A stretch of DNA of 64,000 nucleotides from Cyrtodaria siliqua (GCA_037043455.1 JAWPHD010011464.1:19656-83655), one strand, 5' to 3'; numbered from the stretch's first letter, positions 23,031 to 35,290 are shown. Notes: generated by a model not told the origin, from the letters alone. Numbers and translations are program-made.

Positions 23031-23860
23031 TGTTATTTTTAGAAGTGAATCGAGTTTATATTATTGCATACGACACATGCTCTTGTTCATGCTTTCAGTT
23101 AATGCTTTTGGATGGAGAGCGCAATTCAAAATATTTCCGTTGTTTTGGTTTTCTTTTGACACAATTTAATTTAGTGAGATAATTACCACAGGAAGACAAG
23201 TATTTACTTGATAGCTAGACCGGTTATTTGGCCTTCCCGTGATTCTCGCATGTGCGGAGCATCAAGAGAAGGCCATGGAACCAGGCTATTCTTGGTTACT
23301 CTTGCCCTACGCACACCCGTCGGAGCATTCATCTGAGTTCAGACAGAGGAGTTTGGCTTAATTAGACTGAACGTGCTCAAACACGTGTTTTCAAAGTAAT
23401 AGGCAAAGAAGTTGATCAACTCGTTTTAAAAGGTCTCGCACAGTCTTTCTAACACGGGTACCGGTATAGGTAAAACACGCCTCCGCTGTATGTACAATCA
23501 AATATCCTGCTTGCGCTCTCCTTAATAAATGAAAATGTGGTTGTTAAGTAATACATGTCATCCAACCCGAAGCAACCATGGTAACAAAAACAGTCTAGGT
23601 TTACAAATCAGTATGGAAACAGTCGGCAAAGCGTTATGTGTCGTATGTGATAATATAAATTTGAATCACTTATGTTGTATTTTTCATTTGCGATATTTTT
23701 ATTGTGATATATGTTGTGATACAGAAATATGTGATACAATTATATTTATGTTTAATATGTACGTTATCGTTTTGCCTTGAATTCTTTGTTTGTTGGTTGG
23801 TATATGATTTACGTCATTTTTAACACATATAAGTTTATATATGACGATCAATTTTTTGTG
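23031..23860. other. Probable 3' UTR and downstream sequence
   Basis: Follows the TAA of the serine-repeat gene. The first canonical AATAAA is at 23524-23529. An imperfect hairpin (GGCCTTC...GAAGGCC) spans about 23231-23276. No other gene is supported. Confidence 0.4.
23524..23529 (+). terminator. Candidate polyadenylation signal
   Basis: AATAAA lies about 495 bases after the stop codon. It is the nearest canonical hexamer seen on this strand. Use is inferred only from position. Confidence 0.3.
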
Positions 23861-24013
23861 ATGGCGCCAGACCACCCACTTTTCCTGGGTTAAAAACCAG
23901 TACTGTACTCCTCCCGCCTCACTTTACAAGTCGAGCTCCCAGTGGGATTCGAACCCGCAGCAGTGAGAGGCGAGAAGGTTTACAACGTAACTTCGTTAAC
24001 CCCTCGACCACGG
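23861..24013 (-). mobile_element. tRNA-derived SINE, inverted copy
   Basis: Read on the minus strand it has A box TGGTCGAGGGG and a B box (GGGTTCGAATCCC) followed by GGGAGCTCGACTTG and a body with GTACTGGTTTTTAACCCAG. It matches the copy at 18276-18460. Confidence 0.75.
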
Positions 24014-24116
24014 AAGCGCTACTGCTTTGTATTCACCTACATACATGAACGCTTTTATGACAATGCCCTATGACAATGCGTGGAACGCTCATACAAACGT
24101 TCGTTTTGAAAACACG

Positions 24117-24345
24117 TTTTAGCTCTACCGGCTAAAGGCCAGCAGAGCTTATGGGATGACGTGTTGTCCGTCGTCCGTTAACTTTTGCCTTGAGAATATT
24201 CTAGACAGCACCTTCATATTTATTTGATATTTACCAAACTTTGTCAAGATATTTGTATCAATGTAAGATCGGACAAGTTTGAAAATCAACTATATAGAAC
24301 TAGACACACCAAAATCATGGCACTTGTTTTACTGAAAAAATGCCA
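24117..24345 (+). mobile_element. Fragment of the TTTTAGCTCT foldback family
   Basis: It begins TTTTAGCTCTACCGGC and continues AGCAGAGCTTATGGGATGAC and GTCCGTCGTCCG. These landmarks match the end of the palindromic element at 36226-37536. Only one end is present here. Confidence 0.6.
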
Positions 24346-24359
24346 CAGTCTGCCTTAAC

Positions 24360-26320
24360 ATTCATGAGATAATCTATCTACTGCTACTCTTGCTGTACAT
24401 AAACACCGATTCATTAGCTCTTTGAGATAATATGTCTACTGCTACTAACACCGCTCCATTAGGTCTGTGAGATAATATCTACTACTACTCTTACTGAACA
24501 TAAACACCGCTTCAGTAGGTCTGTGAGATAACCTGTCTACTACTGCTCTTACTGCACATACTTCCGCTCCATTAGACCTGTGAGATAATCTGTCTACTAC
24601 TACTCTTACTGTACATAAACACCGCTTCAATAGTGAGATAATCTGTCTACTACTACTCTTACTTTACATAAACACCGCTTCATTAGGTCGGTGAGATAAT
24701 TTGTCTACTACTACTCTTACTGTACATACTACCGCACCATTAGGTCTGTGAGATAATATGTCTACTACTACACTTACTGTACATACTACCGCTTCATTAT
24801 ATCTGTCTACTATACTACTCTTACTGTACATACTACCGCCCCATTATGTCTGTGAGATAATCTGTCTACTACTACTCTTACTGTACATACTACCGCACCA
24901 TTAGGTCTGTGAGATAATATGTCTACTACTACACTTACTGTACATACTACCGCTTCATTATATATGTCTACTATACTACTTTTACTGTACATACTACCGC
25001 CCCATTAGGTCTGTGAGATAATCTGTCTACTACTACTCTTACATTATGTCTGTGAGATATTTTGTCTACTACTACTCTTAATGTACATAAGCACCGCTTC
25101 AATAGTGAGATAATCTGTCTACTACTTCTCGTACTGTACATACTACCGCTCCATTATGTCTGTGAGATACTCTGTCTGCTCCTACTATTACTGTACATAA
25201 ACACCGCTCCATTAGGCCTGTGAGATATGTTGTCTACTACTACTCTTACTGTAAATAAACACCGCGTCATTACGTCTGTCAGATAATCTGTCTACTACTG
25301 CTCTTACTGAGCATACAACCGCTCCATTACGTCTGTGAGACAATATGTCTACTACTACTATTACTGTATATACTATCACTCCATTAGGTCTGTGAGATAA
25401 TCTGTCTACTATTACCATTACTGTACATACTACCGCTCCATTAGGTCTGTGAGATAATCTGTCTACTACTACTCTTACTGTAAATAAACACCCCTCTATT
25501 AGGTCTGTGAGATAATCTTGCTACTGCTAACATAAACACCGCTGCAATAGGTCTGTGAGATAATCTGTCTACTACTACCCTTCCTGTATATAAACACCGC
25601 TTCCTTAGGTCTGTGAGATAATCCGTCTACTACTGCTCTTACTGCACATACTACCGCTCCATTAGGCATGTGAGATAATCTGTCCACTACTACTCTTACT
25701 GTACATACTACCGTTCCATTAAGTCTGTCAGATAATCTGTCTACTACTACACTTACTGTACATACTACCGCTTCAATAGATATTGAGATAAGCTGTCGAA
25801 TAATTCTGTTGCTGCACCTACTACCGCTTCAATAGGTCTGTGAAATAATCTGTCTGCTCCTACTCTTACTGTACATACTACTGCTTCATTAGTTCTTTGA
25901 GATAATTACCTGTATGCTCCTACTCTTACTGCACATACTACCGCTGCATTAGGTTTGTGAGATAATCTGTCTGGTCCTACTCTTACTGTAAATACTACCG
26001 CTTCATTAGGTCTGTGAGATAATCTGTCTGCTACTACTCTTACAGTACATACTACCGCTTCATTTTGTCTGTGAGATAATCTATGATATCTCTTACTACT
26101 CTTACTGTACATACTACCGCTTCATTAGGTCTTTGAGATAAAATGTCTGCTCCTACTCTTACTGTACATGTATACTACTGCTTCATTAGGTCTTTGAAAT
26201 AATCCGTCTGCTACTACTCTAACAGTACATACTACCGCTTCATTAACTCTGTGAGATAATCTGTCTACTATTACTCTTAATGTACATACTACCGCTTCAT
26301 TAGGTCTTTGTGAGGTTATC
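24360..26320. repeat. ~57-bp minisatellite, about 34 units
   Basis: The unit is approximately GGTCTGTGAGATAATCTGTC, TACTACTACTCTTACTGTAC and ATACTACCGCTTCATTA. Units vary in length (AACACCGC and CTACCGC subtypes). The minus-strand VVVDRLSHRPNGAV-type frames are artefacts of the period being near a multiple of 3. It ends next to the transposase remnant at 26347. Confidence 0.9.
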
Positions 26321-26346
26321 TTTTTTTTGCGCTTCTTTTTATATAA

Positions 26347-26844
26347 TTAATTATTACAGAAACAGGCAACAGTTATATATATTATGAACAACACTGCGGA
26401 AAATGGAAGCTTAAGCATACTGGCAAATCTGAGCCGTTTCTGCTGCTGCTGCTCTGTCAGAAGTGGCTGCTGCTCTGTCAGAAGTGGCTTTCTCTTCCTT
26501 CTAAATGCATTCAAACCAAGTGAAATTTTGAGATATGTATGTACAGATGACCTACATATATCTACACCTTTTCCTTTCAGCCTGTTGCTCATTTTTCGTG
26601 TTGAAGATCCTCGTTTATATTGAGACTTTGTCAAATCCTCTATGATTTTTGAGGATAGTTTTGTTGACCTTCCACTCGCCTTTTTTCTCTGAAATTCACC
26701 ACTTTCGCCTCTTTTTGTCCACTTTATCACAAATTGTTTTGATTTATTTAAGATCTTCATTATTTCATTAATTTTGAAGCCCTGTTTTCTCAGTATACAG
26801 GCTTGAGAGCGTTCAGAAACTAATTTGTTTTCACTGGAAGACAT
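26347..26844 (-). pseudogene. Truncated Tc1-like transposase (DNA-binding half)
   Basis: From ATG at 26842-26844 the frame gives MSSSENKLVSERSQACILRK and continues through two helix-turn-helix units. The first contains KINEIMKILNKSKQFVIKW; the second contains STRKMSNRLKGKGVDICRSS and LGLNAFRRKRKPLL. This order matches the paired HTH DNA-binding region of Tc1/mariner transposases. The family is normally about 340 residues with a C-terminal DDE/DDD catalytic domain. Here homology stops after KRLRFA and the frame ends soon after (about 165 residues), so no catalytic domain exists. A small duplication (PLLTEQQ twice) is also present. It is either a broken transposon or, less likely, a domesticated DNA-binding protein. 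Confidence 0.75.
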
Positions 26845-26889
26845 TTTTATGAATGATGTCAGCAAAATATTTGAAAATGACATCATCAA

Positions 26890-27589
26890 GTATAAGTTTA
26901 TGTGAATTTGATGTGTTAAATGGGATCAGACCTAACGAACGTTTTAAAGGAATTGAATCAATTTAGTAATTTGACAAAGATACAGACTTTGAAACGAGGT
27001 TAGTCTACAAAGATCCGCACCATGTCCTATATAGATAATAGTGGGATATCGTATTTTTTCTTTCTTTTTTTTTTTTAAATAATATTTTCGGCTCAAATGC
27101 CAGTTGTCGAACGGTAGATTATAGGAGAATAAAATGGTTATGAAAAGTTTAGATATAACAAAAATAGACTTAATTAACTAACTGGAATAAACCATGTTTA
27201 ACAGTAATTAATATCGGTAAAGAAAACAGATCTGGATACGGATGAAGAAAGAAAAGTTAATTAATAAAAGGAATAATAAAAAAATAAAAATAAAAAAAAG
27301 ATAAATAAATAAACAATACAAAACAAAACAACATAACCATATAATTCATTGATAAAATCAATTATTTCCTTAAATTTCTTCAGCCCTGAAAAACTAGTAA
27401 GTAAAATCTCTCCTCGACCGTTACTGATCGATATCACAAATTATTTTGTTTGAGACGCCCACTAAATTTGCCGCGGACATATTCGCTCGTGGCGGACATA
27501 TTTGGTACCTACGTGTGGTCCAATATGTCCGCGAACACATCGGCACGTTGCGGAAATAGGCACCGTACACGTATGCACACGTGGTAACA
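26890..27589. other. AT-rich, no gene seen
   Basis: Contains poly-T at 27057-27075 and A-rich tracts at 27260-27320. A GC-richer phrase with GCGGACATATT occurs at 27469 and 27492, and a reversed form (AATATGTCCGCG) at 27521. Confidence 0.4.
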
Positions 27590-27795
27590 TGGCTCCATCG
27601 TAAATGGAGTGTCTACAATAGAATTTGCAGCAACTCTACAGTTCTGTAGGTAAGAAGGTTCTGAGCACATTCTCCATATTTTATATTGATGTAAATGGAG
27701 GATGAGCCTGGCACTTTCATTCCTGTTAGGCGTGATATAACCTTATATGTGTTGGTGCGCCTTAAAACCCAATTCAGTTGTTCAAAAGCAGATTA
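27590..27795 (+). mobile_element. Dispersed SINE-like repeat ending TTAAAACCCAATTCA
   Basis: Phrases CTACAATAGAATTTGCAGCA, CATTCCTGTTAGGCGTGATA and GTTGGTGCGCCTTAAAACCC are shared with a reversed copy at 59150-59345, and partly with 35210-35290. The 59-kb copy ends in an ATTCAATTC microsatellite tail, as expected for a retroposed short element. Confidence 0.65.
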
Positions 27796-28477
27796 AATTT
27801 GACATTTCAATAATCCATCAGAGTCCTAAACACAAACACCGACACCTTTTTATAAATGTTATGGATGAACGCGTTTATTCAGGGTGCAGTTTGGCACCGT
27901 GTTAACTGGGTGAAGTACGTAAGGAACATTTCCTTAAGGCATGTGCTAAATATTGGATTTTTTTTTGACATGTGTTAGTCTTTTATATTGAGTGAGAATA
28001 CTCTTTTCTGAGGGACGCAATTAATGAAGATGATGATGATGATGAACTTATCATGTAGCACGTTCAATTATAAATCCGGAAATCACTGGTTCCAGCCTCA
28101 CTGACGCCACGTGGTTATTTCGATGTGTCTGTGCTGGTCATTTGTTTCTCCTAAAGTCAAGCTACCGATATATATATATGAGAATATAACATGATCATCC
28201 ACGAACTAATTATAATTGGTCACCAAAGTAAGCCAAAGCATGTAAAACGCACTCAGCACTTTTCAAAATAATGTACAAACATATTGTTATACATGTAAGC
28301 ATGTAAAAAGTACTCAACACTTTTCTAAATAACATATACAAGTATATACATGCATGTGCATGTATTTGCCGACGTGTATTCTATATGCATGATCACAAAC
28401 ATACTGAAATACATTGATCTAAATGATATAATCTCATGACAAACATTTTTATTATTTGTTCCATAATTTGTACCCAG
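27796..28477. other. No gene seen; (GAT)n microsatellite
   Basis: A short GATGATGATGAT run lies near 28028-28043. A phrase with AAGCATGTAAAA..ACTCA.CACTTTTC is duplicated at 28236 and 28298. Otherwise AT-rich. Confidence 0.4.
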
Positions 28478-28657
28478 TGTATGACGCATAGTAAACAGGC
28501 CCTGACAGAATCAACAACTAAACAACATGTTCATGTTAAAACGACCAAGTTTAAACAATTAGGGCGAAAAGTATATGGACCGAATTCGTACGGATGTAAA
28601 CATTATGGGATTGTCTCCCTTTTGAAGTTTGCCGCCATTTGCAGTTGTGATGAAAAA
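28478..28657 (+). other. Possible orphan exon, 60 codons
   Basis: A 180-base open stretch between an AG acceptor (TTTGTACCCAG) and a donor (GAAAAA/GTAAGA), phase 0 to 0. It encodes a Lys/Thr-rich then Cys-containing peptide with VKTTKFKQLGRKVYGPNSYG and AAICSCDEK. No partner exons or domain were found, so it could be chance. Confidence 0.22.
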
Positions 28658-28699
28658 GTAAGAACGTCGGTTTTTAAATCCGGCATATCAAGATTAATT

Positions 28700-29399
28700 T
28701 GAAGGAGAGCATGATGAATATTGTATCATATAAAGTTGAACACATTTTACTTTGATTCTGCATAGTACCTCCAATGCATAGTCAATCCTACGTCGCGCAA
28801 GTCGGAGAACGTTCAAAGTGAAAACACACTGTTGTACTCGCAAAGATTCTTCTTTGAAAGAAGACGGTGTCACGGTGCAAAATACTACAAAACACCGCAA
28901 AAATCCCTATATATTAAAATATATTGATTTTTCATTTAATCTTAATAACATTGCTAATAATATTGCTACTTAGCAATGTTATTATAAATTCATATCTCGA
29001 GCACTAAAAACATGTTCGATGGCCATGCATTATTTTCACACAATTATGACAATTACACCACCGCAAAAAACTCAGAAACACTATATAGCATATAGTTCTG
29101 AAATATATTTCATTTTAATTAATATAAATAGTATTATTATTACGACTGACTAATGATTGAAGTGATAATTGACTTTTGCGATAGTATTGCTATTGCAGAA
29201 ATTACAATTGCAATACTATTACCATTGAGATATTAACTATTGTAATACTATTCATAACTTTCACATGACATCATCAAAATAAATTGACCAATCAGTAATC
29301 AATAAAATAAAACACCTCCACATTCTGGTAGGGGGTAAACTCGGTGTTTATCGTTGGTGCTCAACTGACTTTAGCTCTTTATAAAACTAGTTTATAGTG
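28700..29399. other. AT-rich, no gene seen
   Basis: Contains two loosely similar phrases with ACACCGCAAAAA / CACCGCAAAAAAC (28892, 29060), followed by AT-rich sequence. No supported reading frame. Confidence 0.4.
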
Positions 29400-29630
29400 A
29401 TAATTATATTAAAAGCTTTATTTTTTGTGTACATCTATGTATCTTCTTTTGGTGTTGTCGATTTTAAAACAGCCATATGGATACATTTAATTTAAATCAT
29501 GGTCTAATGTTTTCATTTTTCATATAGAATTTGAGGATAAAGTCCGAGTAAACCCCTTTATTTTCACCTACTGAATATCTCAACCTACCGGAAGTTGACC
29601 AGATGTGAAAGTTATGAATTACAACTATCT
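29400..29630 (+). repeat. Dispersed repeat, copy 1 of 2
   Basis: Landmarks ATCTTCTTTTGGTG, ATATTTAATTTAAAT-like text, TTGAGGATAAAG and CCTTTATTTTCACCTACT recur in the same order and orientation at 52480-52715. The family is not identified; possibly a non-autonomous mobile element. Confidence 0.65.
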
Positions 29631-30159
29631 TACGAGATACAAATATAACAAAGAAGCAAATGAAATTATACTGTTTTTTTGTTTTTATATTATCTCCAAA
29701 TGAACAAGATGAACTATAAAAACACAAATAAATTATTATTCACAAAGAAGACTGCATTTTTAATTTTGACAATTTCGAACAGTGTGTTAGCGGCCATATT
29801 TGTTGTTACTATGTGACGTATCAGTGACTTCTAAATGACGGGACATTCAAAATAACCTGTGATATGAGGATTTTTTAAAAAAAATAGTTGTGTTATAATA
29901 ATATTTTGCAATAATTCCCTTGTCAAAAAAATCTACCTAATACGTAAGTTTTATGTAGCTAATAATATTTTAAAAGCTACGTAAAACGTAACTCATAGCT
30001 AGCGGTATTGACACCTGCGTATATATATTTTTTTAAATTTTTTTTTTAATTTTTTTCTTTTTTATTGTCTTTATTTAAATAAAGGCCTATCATTAGATAC
30101 ATAAAATAGGAAAAATATAGCAATTTGTAAAAATTCCAAAAATAAATAAATATTTAAGC
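29631..30159. other. AT-rich, no gene seen
   Basis: Poly-T/A tracts at about 29875-29890 and 30025-30065. No supported frame. Confidence 0.4.
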
Positions 30160-31215
30160 ATAATGGTACGGTTCCAAAAACCAATATTAAATCTCAATAT
30201 GCATGGTGACCTATAAATTTAATTGCATATATTGTCTAAATATATGTTCAAATAAGTGCCTAGGAAGTTTGAACAAATTCTGTCATTAGGAACATAACAA
30301 AAAAGGAAAATATACCATTTCTATAGCATTTCATACAAAACTTGGCCTTTTAGCATAGGGGTAGGGTTTCAATTTTTTTTTCTAAACAAGCATGGGGACC
30401 TATCATTTTTATTGCACAGTTTGTTTTTATATATGTTAAACTATGTGCTTAGAAAGTTTAAACACATTCTATTATTGGGAACATACAAAAAAAAAAGGAA
30501 ATTGTATCATTATGGGCTAATTTGTGCATAAATTGTGGTAATGGTCTCAACAGATTTTGTAAAAAAAATATAGGTTTTACATAAAGATGAGGCCTAAAAA
30601 AAACACGTGTGTTTCTGGTTTCACCCTGTCAAAAAGTTAGGGTAGGTAGGTAGGAAAAAGTTTTTTTTTTAGATATTTTTTTTATATATTTTGTTCGCAT
30701 ATATTATGCCATTTTTGTACTAAGGCAACTTTTTGATAACCTTCGCAATCCAGATTAGATGCTTAACAACTCTGGCTAATAAAATTATCATTTGAATAAA
30801 AAAAAATTTTTTTTTTTTTTTTTTCTGCTAAAAATATTTAGGGTCGGCGGTGATAAAGTAGGGTCGGTCGGGAAACCGGAAACACACATGTTTTTTTATT
30901 AGGCCTGCGCTTTAAATGTTATTGTAATTAAATGTTCTTTACTTTAATACAATTTTAGCAGAATTGTGACCAATGAATAAATGATTAGACTTCAAAAATG
31001 TCTTATTTAGCTATTTCATGGACTTGTTCAACTTGTTGGACAGATTGACATGACGGTGGCATTACAAATTATTTGTTAAAATTTTAACAATCATGGTGAC
31101 CTATCATTATTTTTGCCTTTTCTGTCTATATATATAACAGACTTACTGTACAAAAAGTTTAAAGAAAATCTGTTATGCAGAAAAAACTATAGAAAATGTC
31201 TTTAATAGACTGTTT
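30160..31215. repeat. Degenerate ~170-190-bp tandem repeat
   Basis: Units share GCATGGTGACCTATCATTTT, TTTGTCTATATATATGTT, AAGTTTAAACA and TCTGTTATTAGGAACATA-like text at about 30195, 30390 and 31090. The unit series is split by the MITE at 30588-30907. Confidence 0.6.
30588..30907 (+). mobile_element. MITE with GGTAGGTAGG / GGGTCGGTCGGG landmarks
   Basis: Terminal inverted repeats: AGGCCTAAAAAAAACACGTG at the left and, reversed, AGGCCTAATAAAAAAACATG at the right, each followed by TGTTTC(T/C)GGTTTC. Left interior AGGGTAGGTAGGTAGG, right interior GGGTCGGTCGGG. Related copies are at 52754, 55690 and 56417. There is no transposase, and the element lies inside a degenerate tandem repeat. Confidence 0.75.
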
Positions 31216-32582
31216 CACATGTTTTACAAATTACATAGACGTGGCATATCTTCTCTGAAACGACAAGGCATAGGGCTCTCATATATTGCAATTAAAAAGC
31301 TTGTTTTTTTGTTTCCATATTTGTTCAAATAGTGAAACTGGGGACAAATTTGACCTTGCCACATATTTGGTCACACTATTACATAGATTTATAAACATGT
31401 AGGAACATCTTTGCAAAAATCTTCTCTGCAACCGCAAGTGCTTGATACAAGAATTAGATGCACAATATCAGGGCAGGAAAATTTGTTTCTGAGTTACTCA
31501 TCCTAGGTAATATTTGAATGGTCAAATCGATATATTGTTAAAGAATTTATCTGAATTTCTACTTGCCCTGCATCAATGAAAGGGACAACTGGATTTGTTT
31601 GTTCCCTGCGATATACCATGTTCAAGGTAAAATGGTTTATTTGCATTTGGCATGAAAAGCAACATATAACATGAGCACTGGTGAGAGATATAGATTTACA
31701 AGTTTTATGTAGGTGTAATACTATACATACTACTCAAAGTTTGCTAAGCATCAAACCTTTTTTGGAATTATTTTTGAACCCAGATGAAGGATATTTATTG
31801 GTTTCTTTTACATGTATATGCTAATAATTTTTTGACAAGAAAATAATGGATTTCACATAAATTAAATGTATAACAAAATTAATTGTTGAGTTTTATTCTG
31901 TTGGTAAAGCCAGACACTGTAAAATGTTGAATGAAATTGAAATCTTTGTGGTTAGCAGTCGTTGAGTAGTATAGCTTTTTTAACTATTTGTTACATTTTA
32001 CATTGACAAAGGTTATATATTGTGAGATACGTTTTGCACCAACAGTAGTTGCAAATTTCATACATGTACTGCACGATATATTGACATTTTACATTGACAC
32101 TGTGAAAACTACAGTTAAAAAGTAATACTGTGAAAAACATTACATACACAACAATAGTTTTATAATTATAGGTTATTAGATTTGTATTGGGATATATGCA
32201 CGAGTTCTTTTGCATATTAATATTGCACGACTTTAGGAGCGTAATATTTATGCGCGAAAGAACAAGTTTTTAATATAATTTTTTTAAATATAAAAACGAA
32301 GAATTAGAACGAAACAATAGGTTTTAACATTTAGTTTTCATCAAAATAATGTATTTGAAATCAACATATTGTTGTTACATCGTGGGAATTTTCACAATGA
32401 AATCGATATTGTTTACGTCACGTGACATACCTTCTTAGACATGAACAGAAAATTGCACCAATGCCAAACGAGTATACATTACACACCCAATATGACTTTA
32501 CGACAAGTCAATATGGGTGAATATGCAATAATATGTGATACAGTTTACAGTGTCAATAATAGTAATATATGATACATTTCAG
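31216..32582. other. Upstream region of the zinc-finger gene; no gene seen
   Basis: AT-rich intergenic or intronic sequence. A TTTACATTGACA phrase occurs twice (31995, 32088). The end has a plausible acceptor, TGATACATTTCAG, at 32570-32582. Confidence 0.4.
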
Positions 32583-32625
32583 ATGCACATAAAATGACCA
32601 AGTGACTTCTAGAAATCTGTCGGAA

Positions 32626-34593
32626 ATGGATCCAACAACAATCTTCCTAACCGAGTCAGAATTTGACGTACTTCACCAAAGTTTGCACGACCGGATTGAC
32701 CACGGAGTTAGCTACAGTTGCGGGTGCTGTAGTCAGATGTTCCGCCTGTTCTGTCAGTTACACGCACACCTGCAGCTCCATCCTTCAGGGGGCTCCTTCC
32801 ATTATGACCATGTCTCAAGAACAGCCTTCCCCAAGTATGACACCACCTGTAGTTTTACTCAAACCATCATGGGCAGCGATGGCACACCAACTAGCAGAAC
32901 ATTTAAACAAAATTATTTTGCTGAAAGTGCAGTTAATAAAATAATAAAAACTGGACTTGATAGACATAAGAACTTATTTGCTGAAGATACAGTTGATATA
33001 GAATCTGAAAATGATAAACATAAAATTGTATTTGATGGTGAAAAAACTAAGCATTTACCTATTACTGGTGAAACTGATGCGATTCCAAATGGGACTGCAC
33101 ACAGTCACCCTCACAAGCTGACGGAAATAAAGTCGAATGACGAACATTTCCAAGACGGCATCGACCCTGTCTCTGTAGCTGAAGGTTTTGATGGGAATGG
33201 TTATAAATTACACAAAGATAAAAATAACGAAGGTGAACATAAAGAAAAAAGTGTTGCGGCAGGTTCCAGTTCTAGAATGGATGATGAACATTGCTTCATT
33301 CAGTTAGCCAAAACTATTGAAACAGATATATCGAACAGAACAAGAAAGGCTCATGCAAAAATGAAATCTGAGAATGGAAAGGAAAAAGATCAACAGTTTG
33401 TTTGTAACCACAAGTCGTGTTCGAAAAAAACATTTGCGAGTCGAGAGAAACTGCGTCTTCATAATGCAGTGCATTCTGGGAAGAATCTATACACCTGTGA
33501 CGTCTGCAACAAGCAGTTTGTTCACAAACTGGCACTGAGTATTCATCTTAAAAACCACAGCAAAAAAAAGTTTGAATGCGGCATTTGTGAAAAAGTTTTT
33601 TCAAAAAAGGTGCTGCTAACGAAACACACATTTCAACATAAAGATTTTTCATTGGAATGCAATGTGTGCAAGACTTTGTGTGAAACAACGGCTTTACTCA
33701 CACGGCATATGCTAGTTCATCAGGACATGCCGACAAAGAATGTGTTGACCGAAACAAAATCCTTCTTTTGTGAAATTTGTCAGAAAAGTTTTGCTAGCAA
33801 AGCAACACTGCAGTTTCACAAGCTAACTCACGCCAAGGTAAAACCATTCTCCTGCGCAAAGTGCCCCAAAACGTTTGCATCAAAGCAAGGACTGGCATTT
33901 CATAAAAACACACACGAAGGGAGGAAGCATGTTTGCAAGATCTGCGGTAGAAAATATGGGCAGGAATACACCCTTCGTAAGCACATGGTTCAACACACGG
34001 CAGACTCCGGTTGGAATTGTGAAAAGTGTGGAAAATGCTTCGCCATAAAATCTCTCCTCAGCAAGCACGAGCAATGTCATAATAAGGAAAAAAGGTTCAC
34101 GTGCGAGGTTTGTGGATTTCAGACACATTCGCAAAACTCGATTAAAATGCATGGCTCAACTCACGGTGAAAATAGGTTTAAGTGCGCAGATTGTGACAAA
34201 ACATTTTCAAGAAAATACGCCATGATAGAACACATGCATACTCACTTGGGAATCAAACCTTTCGTGTGCGAGTTCTGTGCCATGTCTTTTACATATCAAA
34301 GTTCATTAGTATCACACCGAAGGATTCACACGGGTGATAAACCATACAAGTGTGAGACCTGTTCGCGATGTTTCTCGCTGCGACACATCTACAAACGCCA
34401 CCTACTGACCCACACTCTGGAACGTCCGTTCAAGTGTACGAAGTGCGACAAGGCATTCACACAGGAGTACAATAGGACTGTACACATGAGGCAGCATACA
34501 GGCGAGAAACCTTTCACGTGCAAAATTTGTTCACGGGCTTTTGCACAGAACTGTAGTCTCAAATCTCATATGACAACACATGACAATTTGTGA
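32626..34593 (+). CDS. C2H2 zinc-finger protein, 15 fingers
   Basis: 655 residues from the ATG at 32626 (MDPTTIFLTESEFDVLHQSL); the frame extends only to a GTG upstream. An acceptor at 32582 and two tiny upstream ATG frames suggest this is the last, main coding exon. Finger 1 is isolated near residues 32-52 (CGCC...HAHLQLH). A charged, low-complexity linker of about 200 residues follows. From residue 260 there are 14 consecutive C2H2 fingers; the last few are joined by TGEKP-type linkers (HTGDKPYKC, HTLERPFKC, HTGEKPFTC), which favour tight DNA binding. The first finger of the block is atypical (C-x4-C). No KRAB, SCAN, ZAD or BTB domain is seen. It is probably a nuclear DNA-binding transcription factor; its target is unknown. 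Confidence 0.93.
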   Translation: MDPTTIFLTESEFDVLHQSLHDRIDHGVSYSCGCCSQMFRLFCQLHAHLQLHPSGGSFHYDHVSRTAFPKYDTTCSFTQTIMGSDGTPTSRTFKQNYFAESAVNKIIKTGLDRHKNLFAEDTVDIESENDKHKIVFDGEKTKHLPITGETDAIPNGTAHSHPHKLTEIKSNDEHFQDGIDPVSVAEGFDGNGYKLHKDKNNEGEHKEKSVAAGSSSRMDDEHCFIQLAKTIETDISNRTRKAHAKMKSENGKEKDQQFVCNHKSCSKKTFASREKLRLHNAVHSGKNLYTCDVCNKQFVHKLALSIHLKNHSKKKFECGICEKVFSKKVLLTKHTFQHKDFSLECNVCKTLCETTALLTRHMLVHQDMPTKNVLTETKSFFCEICQKSFASKATLQFHKLTHAKVKPFSCAKCPKTFASKQGLAFHKNTHEGRKHVCKICGRKYGQEYTLRKHMVQHTADSGWNCEKCGKCFAIKSLLSKHEQCHNKEKRFTCEVCGFQTHSQNSIKMHGSTHGENRFKCADCDKTFSRKYAMIEHMHTHLGIKPFVCEFCAMSFTYQSSLVSHRRIHTGDKPYKCETCSRCFSLRHIYKRHLLTHTLERPFKCTKCDKAFTQEYNRTVHMRQHTGEKPFTCKICSRAFAQNCSLKSHMTTHDNL

Positions 34594-34596
34594 AGG

Positions 34597-35209
34597 ATTT
34601 TAGTGTACATGTCATGTATTTGTGTTTGGCTTTTTTATTCATAACTTTATCATCCTGGCATTTTTCTACCTATGTCCGAGATGTTAAGATATTCAGTAGA
34701 TGCATACATAGTGTTACTTAGACTTTATCTTGTGTCTACTGTATAAGATTAATACAGCAAATGAAAATGATAAACCTTAATTTAATTTAAACGTATCTAA
34801 ATTGTTTTTTTAAATAAGATGAAAACAAAGCTTTTAATATAATATCACTACAAATGCTTTTTATACAGGACTAAACTTGCACATCAGGGATAAATACGGA
34901 GTCATATCACCTAGGCAAATGTGGAAATGTGTCACTTGATTGATTATTGATTGGTCAAATCTTGTGATGATCATGATAGTATGCTAAAATTATGAATACC
35001 ATATGTATGAATGTTTTAAGTATCCATCTTATAAGTTGGAGCATAAGTGAAACGCGGGCAAAAATAGAACTATTGAGACTAATTGGCCTTGCCTGGTGGA
35101 GAGTTAGATTTTCCACAAATCCATCTTCTTTTTGTCGTGATCAACATGACCTACATGGTTTTAGATTGCCACTTAAATTGATGGTGGCAGAAAACAATGA
35201 TCCTGGCTC
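34597..35209 (+). other. Probable 3' UTR of the zinc-finger gene
   Basis: AT-rich downstream sequence. The first clear AATAAA is at 35387-35392, about 790 bases after the stop. No other gene is seen. Confidence 0.4.
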
Positions 35210-35290
35210 CAGCATAAATGGAAAATCTATAATAGAATTTGAAGCAGTTTGAAATTCCGGAGAGAATGTTCCAGGCCCATTCTACTTATT
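35210..35290 (+). repeat. Fragment of the 27590/59150 SINE-like family
   Basis: CCAGCATAAATGGAAAATCT, ATAGAATTTGAAGCAG and CCAGGCCCATTCT correspond to the order seen at 27590-27795. It is partial and diverged. Confidence 0.4.

Noticed and set aside
24445..26112. Minus-strand VVVDRLSHRPNGAV-type ORFs
   Set aside because: They follow the ~57-bp minisatellite and change frame from unit to unit.
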